From Pseudomonas cremoricolorata DSM 17059 = NBRC 16634 (GTDB lineage: Bacteria > Pseudomonadota > Gammaproteobacteria > Pseudomonadales > Pseudomonadaceae), in contig NZ_AUEA01000001.1 in assembly GCF_000425745.1 (NCBI RefSeq), forward strand, positions 186,001-250,000: a DNA stretch of 64,000 nt, in the 5' to 3' direction. This document shows positions 19,645 to 29,095 of the stretch, one piece after another. The notes below the pieces were generated by a model. It made no database searches. It saw only the letters and a program-made list of their open reading frames with translations, and was not told the origin of the DNA. The stretch's first letter is position 1. The number at the start of each line of letters is the position of its first letter. Made by a program: the position numbers and the translations under genes.

Positions 19645-20445
19645 TCAGGCGCGGCGCACGATGCTCATCCGGTTGATCAGCGGCAGTTTCTGCAGCAGCG
19701 TGAACAACGGTGTGGTCCAGCGCACCAGGGCGGAGCTGGCCTTGGCCGCCAGCGGCGTGTAGCAGCTCCAGCCCAGCGCCAGAATCGCCATCAGCAGGCC
19801 ACCGATGTAGTCGTCCTGGCCCCAGTGCGCGCCGGCCACCAGGCGTGGCAGCATGAAGATCACCGCCAGGCTCCAGATCACCACATGTTGCCAGGTGCGG
19901 CGGCTGAACAGGCTCATGAACAGCGCCCAGACCAGCAAGACCGAGGCATGATCGCCCGGGAAGCTCTTGCTGGAGCGGTCTTTCAATTCCCAGGACTGTT
20001 CCAGCGTGGGGTAGTAGTCGCTGAGGTGGATGGCGCTCGGGAAGTTCATCGACGGGCTGGAATGTTGCCAGCCCATGGCGTCCACCCACTTGGAAAACAG
20101 CGCGCGAATCACCACTAACAGCAACAGCGTGACCAGAAACCCGAAGAACGCCGCGCGCACCTGGAATGCACTGAACACCCAGTTTCCGCGAATCAGCAGG
20201 CCGAGCATGATCAGGCCCACGACGATGTCGAATGGGCGCAGGCTGCCCACCGTCCAGATGTAACGCCAGGTCGTGCTTTCGGCCAGCGGCGCATTGAGGG
20301 TATGGAACAACCACTCGTCGAAAGTCAGACACAGTTGGTGGCCAATAGGCCATAACCAGAAACACAGCAGAGCAATGGGCAGCAAGGTGCACACCGCCAG
20401 CGGCCCCCAAGCCCATCTGGCTTGGAACAAGGGTTGATTGTCCAT
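19645..20445 (-). CDS. PAP2-family membrane phosphatase / lipid A 1-phosphotransferase-like
   Basis: A 266-residue integral membrane protein with about six helices. PAP2 motif 2 is KSFPGDHAS and motif 3 is RLVAGAHWGQDD, giving the catalytic histidines. Motif 1 (normally K-x6-RP) is not clearly present: the region before motif 2 offers only KWVDAMGWQHSSPS, lacking the RP. The family acts on undecaprenyl pyrophosphate, phosphatidylglycerophosphate or lipid A phosphate; the substrate here is not decidable. Convergent with hslR, divergent from hslO. Confidence 0.85.
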   Translation of the reverse strand: MDNQPLFQARWAWGPLAVCTLLPIALLCFWLWPIGHQLCLTFDEWLFHTLNAPLAESTTWRYIWTVGSLRPFDIVVGLIMLGLLIRGNWVFSAFQVRAAFFGFLVTLLLLVVIRALFSKWVDAMGWQHSSPSMNFPSAIHLSDYYPTLEQSWELKDRSSKSFPGDHASVLLVWALFMSLFSRRTWQHVVIWSLAVIFMLPRLVAGAHWGQDDYIGGLLMAILALGWSCYTPLAAKASSALVRWTTPLFTLLQKLPLINRMSIVRRA

Positions 20446-20552
20446 AAGATACCTTTATCACCAGCGAAATTTCAGTGCGTCAACGCGCACTCGGCAGCGG
20501 GTTTTCACTTCCCGAATATCATTTTGTCATTATTTTCAGATAGCCAGAACCT

Positions 20553-21452
20553 ATGAGCGACTTGCCTGACACCGATTTCACCCAACGCTTCATCTTCGAC
20601 GACCGCGACGTGCGCGGCGAGTGGGTGTCGCTCGAACACAGCTATGCCGAGGTATTGGCCCGGCATCCGTATCCTGCGCCGGTCGCGACCCTGCTCGGCG
20701 AACTGATGGCGGCCACCGCCTTGCTGGTCGGCGCGCTCAAGTTCGACGGTTTGCTGATTCTTCAGGCACGCTCGCAGGGGCCGATTCCTCTGCTGATGGT
20801 CGAGTGCTCAGGCGAGCGTGAAATCCGCGGCGTGGCCCGCTACGAAGCCGAGCAGATCGCTGCCGACGCGACCCTGGCCGAGCTGATGCCCAACGGCCAC
20901 CTGACCCTGACCATCGATCCGGTCAAAGGCCAGCGCTATCAAGGTACGGTCGAGCTGGACGGTGTCGATCTGGCGCAGTGCTTCACCAACTACTTCCTGC
21001 AGTCGCAGCAGTTGAATACGCGTTTCTGGCTCGATGCCAGCGATGGCAAGGCCCGTGGTCTGCTGTTGCAGCAATTGCCGGTCGACCGCGAACCCGATGC
21101 CGATGAGCGCGAAGACAGCTGGCAGCATGTACTGGCCCTGGCCAGCACCTTGAAAGCGGACGAATGGGCGCAGGACAACGAAACCCTGCTGCACCGCCTC
21201 TACCATGAAGACGCCGTGCGCCTGTTCGACGCTAACCCTCTGCGCTTCCATTGCAGCTGCTCTCGCGAACGATCGGGCAATGCGCTTGTCAGTCTTGGCG
21301 AAGCCGATGCCAAGGCGCTGGTGGAAGAGTGTGATGGGCAGATCGAGATCGATTGCCAGTTCTGCAATGAACGGTATTTCTTCGATGCCAGCGATGTTGA
21401 ACAACTGTTCAACGGCGGTGGTACGGACGCCCCCTCAGAAACTCGCCACTGA
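20553..21452 (+). CDS. hslO: Redox-regulated chaperone Hsp33
   Basis: A 299-residue holdase that is activated when its zinc-binding cysteines oxidise under peroxide or bleach stress. The C-terminal zinc site is complete: Cys234 and Cys236 in FHCSCSRER and Cys268 and Cys271 in DCQFCNERY. The N-terminal domain begins [19 protein letters not shown] as in other Hsp33 proteins. No strong ribosome site is seen before the ATG. A large stem-loop follows the stop before pckA. Confidence 0.95.
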   Translation: MSDLPDTDFTQRFIFDDRDVRGEWVSLEHSYAEVLARHPYPAPVATLLGELMAATALLVGALKFDGLLILQARSQGPIPLLMVECSGEREIRGVARYEAEQIAADATLAELMPNGHLTLTIDPVKGQRYQGTVELDGVDLAQCFTNYFLQSQQLNTRFWLDASDGKARGLLLQQLPVDREPDADEREDSWQHVLALASTLKADEWAQDNETLLHRLYHEDAVRLFDANPLRFHCSCSRERSGNALVSLGEADAKALVEECDGQIEIDCQFCNERYFFDASDVEQLFNGGGTDAPSETRH

Positions 21453-21459
21453 ATCGTTT

Positions 21460-21533
21460 AAGCCCAAGATATTCTCCTGTCGAATTGCGCAAATCCGCAG
21501 TTCTGACAGGAGGGGCCTACTTTTTTTGGGCTT
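21460..21533 (+). terminator. Composite stem-loop after hslO
   Basis: An inner hairpin CCTGTC...GACAGG (21476-21510), extended by a nearly complementary inner stem to about 14 pairs, is enclosed by an outer stem AAGCCCAA (21460-21467) with TTGGGCTT (21526-21533). Seven T lie at 21521-21527. It starts eight bases after the hslO stop and probably terminates it. Confidence 0.65.
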
Positions 21534-21537
21534 TTCT

Positions 21538-21632
21538 GGCATAATCCGGCCACTTTTTTCGCTGTAGTAGTTTTATACCGACCACTACAAAACGTTTGGA
21601 GCACTCGGCCTCGGGCCGGATGAGGATCTCTC
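21538..21632 (+). promoter_or_regulatory. pckA promoter element and structured leader
   Basis: TGGCATAAT (21537-21545) resembles an extended -10 element. The following leader contains a perfect inverted repeat ATCCGGCC (21544-21551) with GGCCGGAT (21614-21621), whose second arm ends right at the GAGGA ribosome site (21622-21626). A smaller GTAGT/ACTAC repeat lies inside. Pairing of the outer arms could affect pckA translation. Confidence 0.45.
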
Positions 21633-23174
<1,542 letters not shown>

Positions 23175-23191
23175 GCCATTGCCGCTGACCG

Positions 23192-23217
23192 AAAGCCGCC
23201 CCCATGGGCGGCTTTTT
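23192..23217 (+). terminator. Rho-independent terminator of pckA
   Basis: AAAGCCGCC (23192-23200) pairs with GGCGGCTTT (23207-23215) around a short C/AT loop, ending in five T (23213-23217), 17 bases after the pckA stop. Confidence 0.93.
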
Positions 23218-23480
23218 CGTTTCCATGGGGCAAGCGGCTGGCTGCCGGACGATGCCTGTCAGGTATATTTTCAATGCCGCTCAGGCATGCCATGCAATGG
23301 CTTTGCTTTGCAGCCCTGAAGATCCGCGACTTCGGGCGCTGCGATCACGCTAAATATCAGCTTTAGTTATAACTTTAATTTTAAACATTACTTTATGCGA
23401 TAAGCCTGGCTGTCGATGATTCGCTCACAGGGTGCCCCGTGGCGCGCTGTTTCGAATCAACGCCCCCAGGAGCTCGTTCA
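23218..23480 (+). promoter_or_regulatory. AT-rich region upstream of tonB
   Basis: No gene is seen here. The base composition drops sharply to AT-rich between about 23348 and 23405 (ATATCAGCTTTAGTTATAAC and following), which is where the promoter of the tonB operon should lie. TTAGTTATAACTTTAA is partly palindromic. A Fur box is expected for such an operon, but none matches the consensus well enough to name. Confidence 0.35.
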
Positions 23481-24293
23481 ATGGGTAATGTCCAGACGGC
23501 CGTCAAGGCTTACGACCTGCCATGGCGCCCGGCGCCGGGTGATCTGGTCGAGCTTGGACGCACGCTACGCGTGCCGCTGGCTCAACTACGTCTACAACGC
23601 ACGCCGTTCAGCGGCCTCAAGGGCCGTGACAAGCTGCTGCTGGGTTTGCTGGTGGTGGCACTGCATGGCGCGGCTGCCTACTGGATCAGCCAGGCGCCGA
23701 CGCCGGCACTGCCGGTGGTGCCGCCGCAGATTCCGCCGATGACCATCGAGTTCGCCGCCCCGGCGCCACCGGTGGTCGAACCGCCGCCGCCTGCGCCTGC
23801 TCCGCCAGTGGTCGAGCCACCGCCACCGCCGGTGGTGGATGAACTGGCTGCCAAGCCTGCGCCCAAGCCGGTACCCAAGCCCAAGCCCAAACCGCTGCCC
23901 AAGCCAGTCGCCAAGCCCGTGCCCAAGCCGCAGCCACAGCCAGAGCCGGTTCAAGCACCACCGCCGGCAGCGGCGGCCGCGCCAGCTCCGCCGGCACCCA
24001 AGCCTGCACCGGTCACTCCGCCTTCGGCCAATGCCGCCTACCTGAAGAATCCGGCACCCGAATACCCGCAGCTGGCCCAGCGTCGCGGCTGGGAAGGCAC
24101 CGTGCTGCTTCGCGTGGAGGTCTTGCCCAGCGGCAAACCCGGACAGATTCAGCTGCAGAAGACCAGTGGCCGCGATGCCCTGGATGCTGCCGCCATCGCC
24201 GCGGTCAAGCGCTGGAGCTTCGTGCCGGCCAAGCAAGGCGACGTGGCCCAGGCGGGCTGGGTCAGCGTCCCGATCGATTTCAAACTTCGTTAA
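23481..24293 (+). CDS. tonB: TonB energy-transducing protein
   Basis: A 270-residue inner-membrane protein that carries proton-motive energy to outer-membrane receptors. A short cytoplasmic N-terminus is followed by a membrane helix (DKLLLGLLVVALHGAAAYWI) and a long Pro-rich periplasmic spacer with repeated Pro-Pro and Lys-Pro motifs. The C-terminal TonB fold has YPQLAQRRGWEGTVLLRVEV. The start is ATG 23481, eight bases after AGGAG; the in-frame start at 23439 is not preferred. Order tonB-exbB-exbD in one operon matches the second TonB system of P. aeruginosa (tonB2-exbB1-exbD1). Confidence 0.93.
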   Translation: MGNVQTAVKAYDLPWRPAPGDLVELGRTLRVPLAQLRLQRTPFSGLKGRDKLLLGLLVVALHGAAAYWISQAPTPALPVVPPQIPPMTIEFAAPAPPVVEPPPPAPAPPVVEPPPPPVVDELAAKPAPKPVPKPKPKPLPKPVAKPVPKPQPQPEPVQAPPPAAAAAPAPPAPKPAPVTPPSANAAYLKNPAPEYPQLAQRRGWEGTVLLRVEVLPSGKPGQIQLQKTSGRDALDAAAIAAVKRWSFVPAKQGDVAQAGWVSVPIDFKLR

Positions 24294-24329
24294 CCGGCGT
24301 CCATCGACCGAACATAGGAAGGCCCTATC

Positions 24330-25052
24330 ATGAGCGTGTTGGCATCCCCCCTCGAATCCGTTGAAAGTGCAGTCATCTGGCTGCTGGTTGGTTTCTCCGT
24401 CGCCACCTGGGCGCTGGCGCTGATCAAGATCACGCAGTTCATACGCCTGAAACGTCAGGACAAACGTTTCCACAGCCACTTCTGGGCTGCCTCCAGCCTC
24501 GACTCTGCGGCTGAGTTCAGCCAGACCCAGCCAGGCCCCGCCGCACGTGTTGCCCAGGCAGGTTACGCAGCCATCGCCGTGGCCGAGCCGGGCCAGAGCA
24601 GTGACCTGAGCCACGCCATCAACCACCAGGACCGCCTCGAACGCGCCTTGCGCCAGCAGATCGTGCGTGAACGACGTTCGCTGGAAAGTGGCTTGGCGGT
24701 GGTTGCCAGTATCGGTACCACGTCGCCGTTCATCGGCCTGTTCGGTACGGTGTGGGGCATCATGGAAGCGCTCAAGGGCATCAGCGCCGCAGGCTCGGCC
24801 AGCCTTGAAACCGTGGCAGGGCCCATTGGCGCTGCCCTGGTGGCCACCGGGGTCGGCATTGCCGTCGCCGTGCCGGCGGTGCTGGTTTACAACTACTTCC
24901 TGCGTCGGCTCAAGCTGACCACGGCCGACCTCGATGATTTCGCCCACGACTTCTATAGCCTGGCGCAGAAGAGCGCGTTCCGCGTGCTGCTGCACCCGGC
25001 CTTGCACAAGCACCAGGCTGGCCCAGCGGTTGCCGTGAAGGAGGCGTCCTGA
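24330..25052 (+). CDS. exbB: ExbB-type proton channel of the TonB complex
   Basis: A 240-residue MotA/TolQ/ExbB protein with three transmembrane helices. The conserved block GTVWGIMEALKGISAAG and AGPIGAALVATGVGIAVAVP forms helices 2-3 with the pore-lining threonines. It makes the pentameric channel around the ExbD helices that drives TonB. GGAAGG precedes the ATG; its TGA stop is separated from the exbD start by a single base, showing tight coupling. Confidence 0.94.
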   Translation: MSVLASPLESVESAVIWLLVGFSVATWALALIKITQFIRLKRQDKRFHSHFWAASSLDSAAEFSQTQPGPAARVAQAGYAAIAVAEPGQSSDLSHAINHQDRLERALRQQIVRERRSLESGLAVVASIGTTSPFIGLFGTVWGIMEALKGISAAGSASLETVAGPIGAALVATGVGIAVAVPAVLVYNYFLRRLKLTTADLDDFAHDFYSLAQKSAFRVLLHPALHKHQAGPAVAVKEAS

Positions 25053-25053
25053 C

Positions 25054-25455
25054 ATGGCTTTTTCGACCCAGGACAGCGACGAGGTCCTCAGTGAAATCAA
25101 CGTCACGCCGCTGGTAGACGTCATGCTGGTGCTGCTGGTGGTGTTCATCGTCACCGCGCCGCTGCTGACCAACGCCATTCCCATCAACCTGCCCAAGACC
25201 GAGGCGGTGGCGCCGGTCGAGCAGAAAGACCCGCTGGTGGTCAGCATCGATGGCTCGGGCAAGCTGTTCATCAACAAGGACGAACTGCCGTCCGACGGCC
25301 TGGAGGCGCGGCTCAAGCGCGCCAAGCTCGACGACCCAGAGGTGCGCGTGCAACTGCAGGCCGATGATAGCGTGAACTACGGCGAGGTGGCGCGGGCGAT
25401 GGCGGCGATCGAGCGCGCGGGAATCAGCAAGCTGGCGGTGATCACCGCGCGCTGA
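25054..25455 (+). CDS. exbD: ExbD-type biopolymer transport protein of the TonB complex
   Basis: A 133-residue protein with one N-terminal membrane helix. INVTPLVDVMLVLLVVFIVT contains the Asp that carries the proton through the channel, which is the critical residue of the ExbD/TolR family. The remaining periplasmic domain (about 45-133) ends with AAIERAGISKLAVIT. Last gene of the tonB-exbB-exbD operon; a terminator follows about 27 bases after the stop. Confidence 0.94.
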   Translation: MAFSTQDSDEVLSEINVTPLVDVMLVLLVVFIVTAPLLTNAIPINLPKTEAVAPVEQKDPLVVSIDGSGKLFINKDELPSDGLEARLKRAKLDDPEVRVQLQADDSVNYGEVARAMAAIERAGISKLAVITAR

Positions 25456-25481
25456 GTGTGAGTGGAATCAGGCAAGCCTTC

Positions 25482-25517
25482 AGGGTCGGTCTCTTGGCAG
25501 AGGTCGACCCTTTTTTT
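25482..25517 (+). terminator. Rho-independent terminator of the tonB operon
   Basis: AGGGTCG (25482-25488) with CGACCCT (25505-25511), helped by TCTC/GAGG inside, followed by a run of seven T up to 25517. Confidence 0.9.
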
Positions 25518-25621
25518 GATCTGGATTTATGGTTATTAACAAATAGCTTCTTATTCCTTTACGCATATAACACCACCCTTATAATCGGCCACATCAATGC
25601 ACACGTTAGGGAGGCGTACCC

Positions 25622-26203
25622 ATGCGCAATGAGTCGATCCGCTATCTGATCGTGCCGGGCTGGCAAGGATCGCCAGACAACCATTGGCAGAGTCACTGGC
25701 AGCGCACACTGCCCAACAGCGCGCGGGTCGAGCAGCTCGACTGGTTCACCCCGCAGCGCGAGGACTGGGTGTCGGCGCTGGAGCAGGCGATTGCCGCCGA
25801 GTGCTCGCCGGTGATTCTGGTGGCCCATAGCCTGGGTTGCGTCACCGTGGCGCACTGGGCCGCACAGGCCAGCCCGACCCTGCTGCGCCGGGTGCGCGCG
25901 GCATTGTTGGTGGCGCCTGCCGACGTCGAGCGCCCTGGCTGCGCGGCTGCGCTGCGCAACTTCGCACCGATTCCCAGGCAGCGCCTGCCGTTCGCCACCC
26001 ATGTGGTGAGTTCCGATAACGACCCCGCCGTCAGCGTGCCACGGGCGATGTGCCTGGCCCAGGACTGGGGTGCCGAGGTGGGCTTGCTGGCCAGCGCCGG
26101 GCATATCAACGTCAAGTCCGGGCACGAGCGCTGGGAGCAGGGCTTCGCCTACCTTTATCGATTGCAGGGCCGGGCCGAACAGCGCAGCTTGCGCCGCGCC
26201 TGA
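25622..26203 (+). CDS. RBBP9/YdeN-family alpha/beta hydrolase
   Basis: A 193-residue serine hydrolase of the small RBBP9 type. The N-terminal strand and oxyanion region are YLIVPGWQGSPDNHWQSHW, and the nucleophile elbow is LVAHSLGC with Ser70. A late histidine in SAGHINVKSGH completes the triad. Human RBBP9 is a serine hydrolase with aminopeptidase-like activity, but the bacterial substrate is not known. GGAGG at 25610-25614 precedes the ATG. As I recall, P. aeruginosa also has such a gene just after tonB2-exbB1-exbD1. Confidence 0.87.
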   Translation: MRNESIRYLIVPGWQGSPDNHWQSHWQRTLPNSARVEQLDWFTPQREDWVSALEQAIAAECSPVILVAHSLGCVTVAHWAAQASPTLLRRVRAALLVAPADVERPGCAAALRNFAPIPRQRLPFATHVVSSDNDPAVSVPRAMCLAQDWGAEVGLLASAGHINVKSGHERWEQGFAYLYRLQGRAEQRSLRRA

Positions 26204-26271
26204 CGCGCCTCTGCCATCACCGTTTTCCGCGTACACGCCAGGGCCACCGATGCCGTGGTGGGAGTGTTCAC

Positions 26272-27261
26272 ATGACGTTGCACGACACCTTCGGCCAGCC
26301 GCTGCTGACCTTCCCCGAGCTGGACAAAAGCCCGCTGAGCATTCGCGCCAAGGCGCTGGTGTTCGTCGATCCGCGCTCGCAGCAGTTGCGCGACGAGCTC
26401 GAACGCCTGGCGCCGCAACCCTTGCCCGTGCTGATTCGCGGCGAGACCGGTAGCGGCAAGGAACTGCTGGCGCGACAGATCCACCGGGCCAGCGATCGGG
26501 TCGGGCTGTTCGTTTCGGTCAATTGCGCGGCGATCAGTCCGACCTATGCCGATGCCGAGCTTTTCGGCTACAGCGCCGGCAGCCATGGCGGCACGGCCAG
26601 CGGCCGCGCAGGCTGGTTTGGCTCGGCCAACGGCGGCACGCTGTATCTGGATGAAATCGCTGACCTGCCGCTGGCGATCCAGGGCAAGTTGCTGGCAGCG
26701 CTGGAAAACCGCGAAGTGACCCGCGTCGGCGCGCAGCGGCCGCAGGCAGTGGATGTGCGCCTGGTAGCAGCGTCGAGCATCGACCTTGCCGATGCGGTGC
26801 GCGCAGGGCTGTTCAACGAGCGGCTGTACCACTACTTGCACGAGGGCGAACTGCTGTTGCCGGCGTTGCGCGCACGCGTGGGTGACATCCTGCCGCTTGC
26901 CGAGTACTTCGTGGGCATCTACAGCGCCCGGCTGGACCGCCCCGTGCCGTTGCTCAGCGAGGCGGCGCAACTGGCCTTGGAAGGGCACGACTGGCCGGGT
27001 AATACCCGCGAGCTGGAAAACGTCATCCACTTTGCCCTGTTGGTCAGCCACGGACCTGAAGTGCTGCCTGAACACCTCGGGTTGCCACCTGCCGACCCCA
27101 TCGAACAGCTGGCCGCCAAGGTGGCGCAACTCGGTGCCAGCCGCGAGCCGCAGACACTGGCACGACTGCGCGACACCCTGCGTCAGGCCCTGGCGCAGCT
27201 GGAATCCGGCGAGTCGGGGCAGGGCGTTGTGGGGAGCAGAAACAACGGGAATAACGACTGA
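26272..27261 (+). CDS. Degenerate sigma54-activator-type AAA+ protein without DNA-binding domain
   Basis: A 329-residue protein consisting almost only of an NtrC-type AAA+ domain. Walker A is RGETGSGKELLARQI (56-70), Walker B GGTLYLDEIAD (121-131), and sensor II WPGNTRELENV (241-251). The position of the sigma54-contacting GAFTGA loop (103-108) reads GSHGGT, and the two arginine-finger positions of the family are Asn182 and Tyr188. There is no N-terminal receiver or GAF domain and no Fis-type helix-turn-helix after residue 275. It is therefore unlikely to be a normal activator. Short SfnR-type regulators of sulfur-compound use are related by architecture, so a sulfur role is possible but unproven. 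Confidence 0.8.
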   Translation: MTLHDTFGQPLLTFPELDKSPLSIRAKALVFVDPRSQQLRDELERLAPQPLPVLIRGETGSGKELLARQIHRASDRVGLFVSVNCAAISPTYADAELFGYSAGSHGGTASGRAGWFGSANGGTLYLDEIADLPLAIQGKLLAALENREVTRVGAQRPQAVDVRLVAASSIDLADAVRAGLFNERLYHYLHEGELLLPALRARVGDILPLAEYFVGIYSARLDRPVPLLSEAAQLALEGHDWPGNTRELENVIHFALLVSHGPEVLPEHLGLPPADPIEQLAAKVAQLGASREPQTLARLRDTLRQALAQLESGESGQGVVGSRNNGNND

Positions 27262-27398
27262 TCAATTTGGAATAAGAAGCAAATCAAAAGATATTGTTAA
27301 GGCATAAGTATTACCGGTATTGTCCGCCTCACGCCGGCCCATCGCTGTGCTCGGCCGCACCTTGTCGACCCCGTACTCGCACACTTTCAAGGAACATC

Positions 27399-28184
27399 AT
27401 GAAGAAGACGTTGCTGACCACGGCCCTGGCCGCTGCCCTTGCATTCACTGGCCTGGCTTCGGCGGCTGAAAAACTGGTGGTGGCTGCCACCCCGGTGCCG
27501 CATGCCGAGATCCTCGAGCTGATCAAGCCGACCTTGGCCAAGGAAGGTGTGGACCTGGAAATCAAGGTCTTCACCGATTACGTGCAGCCCAACGTACAGG
27601 TCGACCAGAAGCGTCTGGATGCCAACTACTTCCAGACCCTGCCATACCTGAAGAACTTCAACGAAGGCAAAGGCACCAACCTGGTGACCGTGGTCGGCGT
27701 GCACGTCGAGCCGTTCGGCGGCTACTCGAAGAAGGTCAAGAGCCTCGACGAGCTCAAGCAAGGCGCGACCGTCGCCATTCCCAACGAGGGCAGCAACAGC
27801 GGCCGCGCCTTGCTGCTGCTGCAAAAAGCCGGGTTGATCACCCTGAAAGACCCGAACAATGCCCTGGCGACTCCCAAGGACATCGTCAAGAACGACAAGA
27901 AGCTGAAATTCCGTGAACTGGAATCGGCCATGCTGCCGCGCGTTCTCGACCAGGTCGACCTGGACATGATCAACACCAACTATGCCCTGGAAGCCGGCCT
28001 GAACCCGGCCAAGGATGCGCTGGTCATCGAAGGCAGCGACTCGCCATACGTGAACTTCCTGGTGGCTCGTCCAGACAACAAGGACAGCGATGCCATACAG
28101 AAACTGGCCAAGGCCCTGACCAGCCCTGAGGTGAAAGCCTTCATCGAGAAGAAATACCAGGGCGCGGTACTGCCAGCGTTCTGA
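27399..28184 (+). CDS. MetQ/NlpA-family substrate-binding protein
   Basis: A 261-residue periplasmic binding protein of the methionine-type (MetQ/NlpA) family. The signal peptide ends LASAAEK with no lipobox cysteine, so unlike E. coli MetQ it is predicted to be soluble. Family marks are VAATPVPHAEILELIKPTLA, YVQPNVQVDQKRLDANYFQT and VDLDMINTNYALEAG. D- or L-methionine or a related sulfur compound is the probable ligand. No metN or metI gene adjoins it: the AAA+ gene lies upstream and a hydrolase faces it. AAGGAA is six bases before the ATG. The leader (27262-27320) is AT-rich. Confidence 0.88.
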   Translation: MKKTLLTTALAAALAFTGLASAAEKLVVAATPVPHAEILELIKPTLAKEGVDLEIKVFTDYVQPNVQVDQKRLDANYFQTLPYLKNFNEGKGTNLVTVVGVHVEPFGGYSKKVKSLDELKQGATVAIPNEGSNSGRALLLLQKAGLITLKDPNNALATPKDIVKNDKKLKFRELESAMLPRVLDQVDLDMINTNYALEAGLNPAKDALVIEGSDSPYVNFLVARPDNKDSDAIQKLAKALTSPEVKAFIEKKYQGAVLPAF

Positions 28185-28267
28185 TGCCACCGCTTCGCTG
28201 CACCCGCAGCGAACGCAAGCGGCCCCCCACAGCGTGTGCATGGCACCTGTGGGGTGTCTGCCGCCAC

Positions 28268-29089
28268 TCAGCCCGCCGCGCGCGGCAGCCAGTTCAGCAG
28301 AAACTCATTGATCACCTTGGGGTTCTCCAGGCTGGAGATGTGCCCGGCATCGGGGATCTGCGCCGCCAGGCAGCCGATCAGCCGGGACATTTCAGTGGCT
28401 TCGGCGGGCGGACGCGGGATGTCCTGATCGCCCCCCAGGACGATGCTGCGCTCGGCAGGCAGTTGGCCGAGCTGTTCGAGCAGGTTTTCCCGACCGAAGA
28501 TCAGCCGGCCCAAAGGGTCGATGCTGTTGCGAATGGTCTCGGCGCTGAAGGCTTTCAGGTCGTTGCGAAAGCGCTCGCGTACTTCCGGTACGGTGGCCCC
28601 ACCGGCGTGGAAGAAGATCGGCACGATGATGTCCAGCAACGGCTCGGTGAACTCACCGGCTTGTGAAGCGGCGTCGAGCAGGGCGAAATAGCGCTCGCGG
28701 GTGGCATCGGGTTCAGCACCCAGGTAGGTGTCCATCAGCACCAGGCGGTCGACTCGCGACGGGTGCGCAAGGGCCAGGTGCACGCCCCACATCCCGCCCA
28801 CCGACAACCCCACGACATGGCAGCGGCTGATGTTCAGGGCGTCGAGCAGTTGCAGGTACTGGCGCGTCAGGGCGGCCATGTCTGTGGTGCCGGGTGGCGG
28901 CGCCGCCGAGTCGCCGTGGCCCCACAGTTCAGGGACGATCACCCGGTAGCGGCTCGACAGGGCCTCGACCTGCGGCGCCCACATTTCGGCAGACCACAGG
29001 TAGCTGTGGCCCAGCAGCACGACCGGCCCCTGGCCTTGGTCGACGTAGCTCAGGCGTGCGCCATCGATGTCGATGAAGTGTTTGTCCAT
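28268..29089 (-). CDS. Alpha/beta-fold hydrolase
   Basis: A 273-residue hydrolase of the enol-lactonase/esterase group. The oxyanion segment VVLLGHSYLWSAEMW, the nucleophile elbow VVGLSVGGM with Ser96 and the late His in PDAGHISSLENP give a complete triad. The substrate cannot be named. It is the last gene of a minus-strand group: its start is only six bases from the stop of the acylase gene, so they are probably co-transcribed after the DUF6436 gene. Confidence 0.85.
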   Translation of the reverse strand: MDKHFIDIDGARLSYVDQGQGPVVLLGHSYLWSAEMWAPQVEALSSRYRVIVPELWGHGDSAAPPPGTTDMAALTRQYLQLLDALNISRCHVVGLSVGGMWGVHLALAHPSRVDRLVLMDTYLGAEPDATRERYFALLDAASQAGEFTEPLLDIIVPIFFHAGGATVPEVRERFRNDLKAFSAETIRNSIDPLGRLIFGRENLLEQLGQLPAERSIVLGGDQDIPRPPAEATEMSRLIGCLAAQIPDAGHISSLENPKVINEFLLNWLPRAAG

Positions 29090-29095
29090 GGCGGG

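Noticed and set aside
23592..25325. 577-residue minus-strand frame over tonB-exbB-exbD
   Set aside because: Its repeats are the complement of the Pro/Lys-rich TonB spacer; exbB and exbD are certain.
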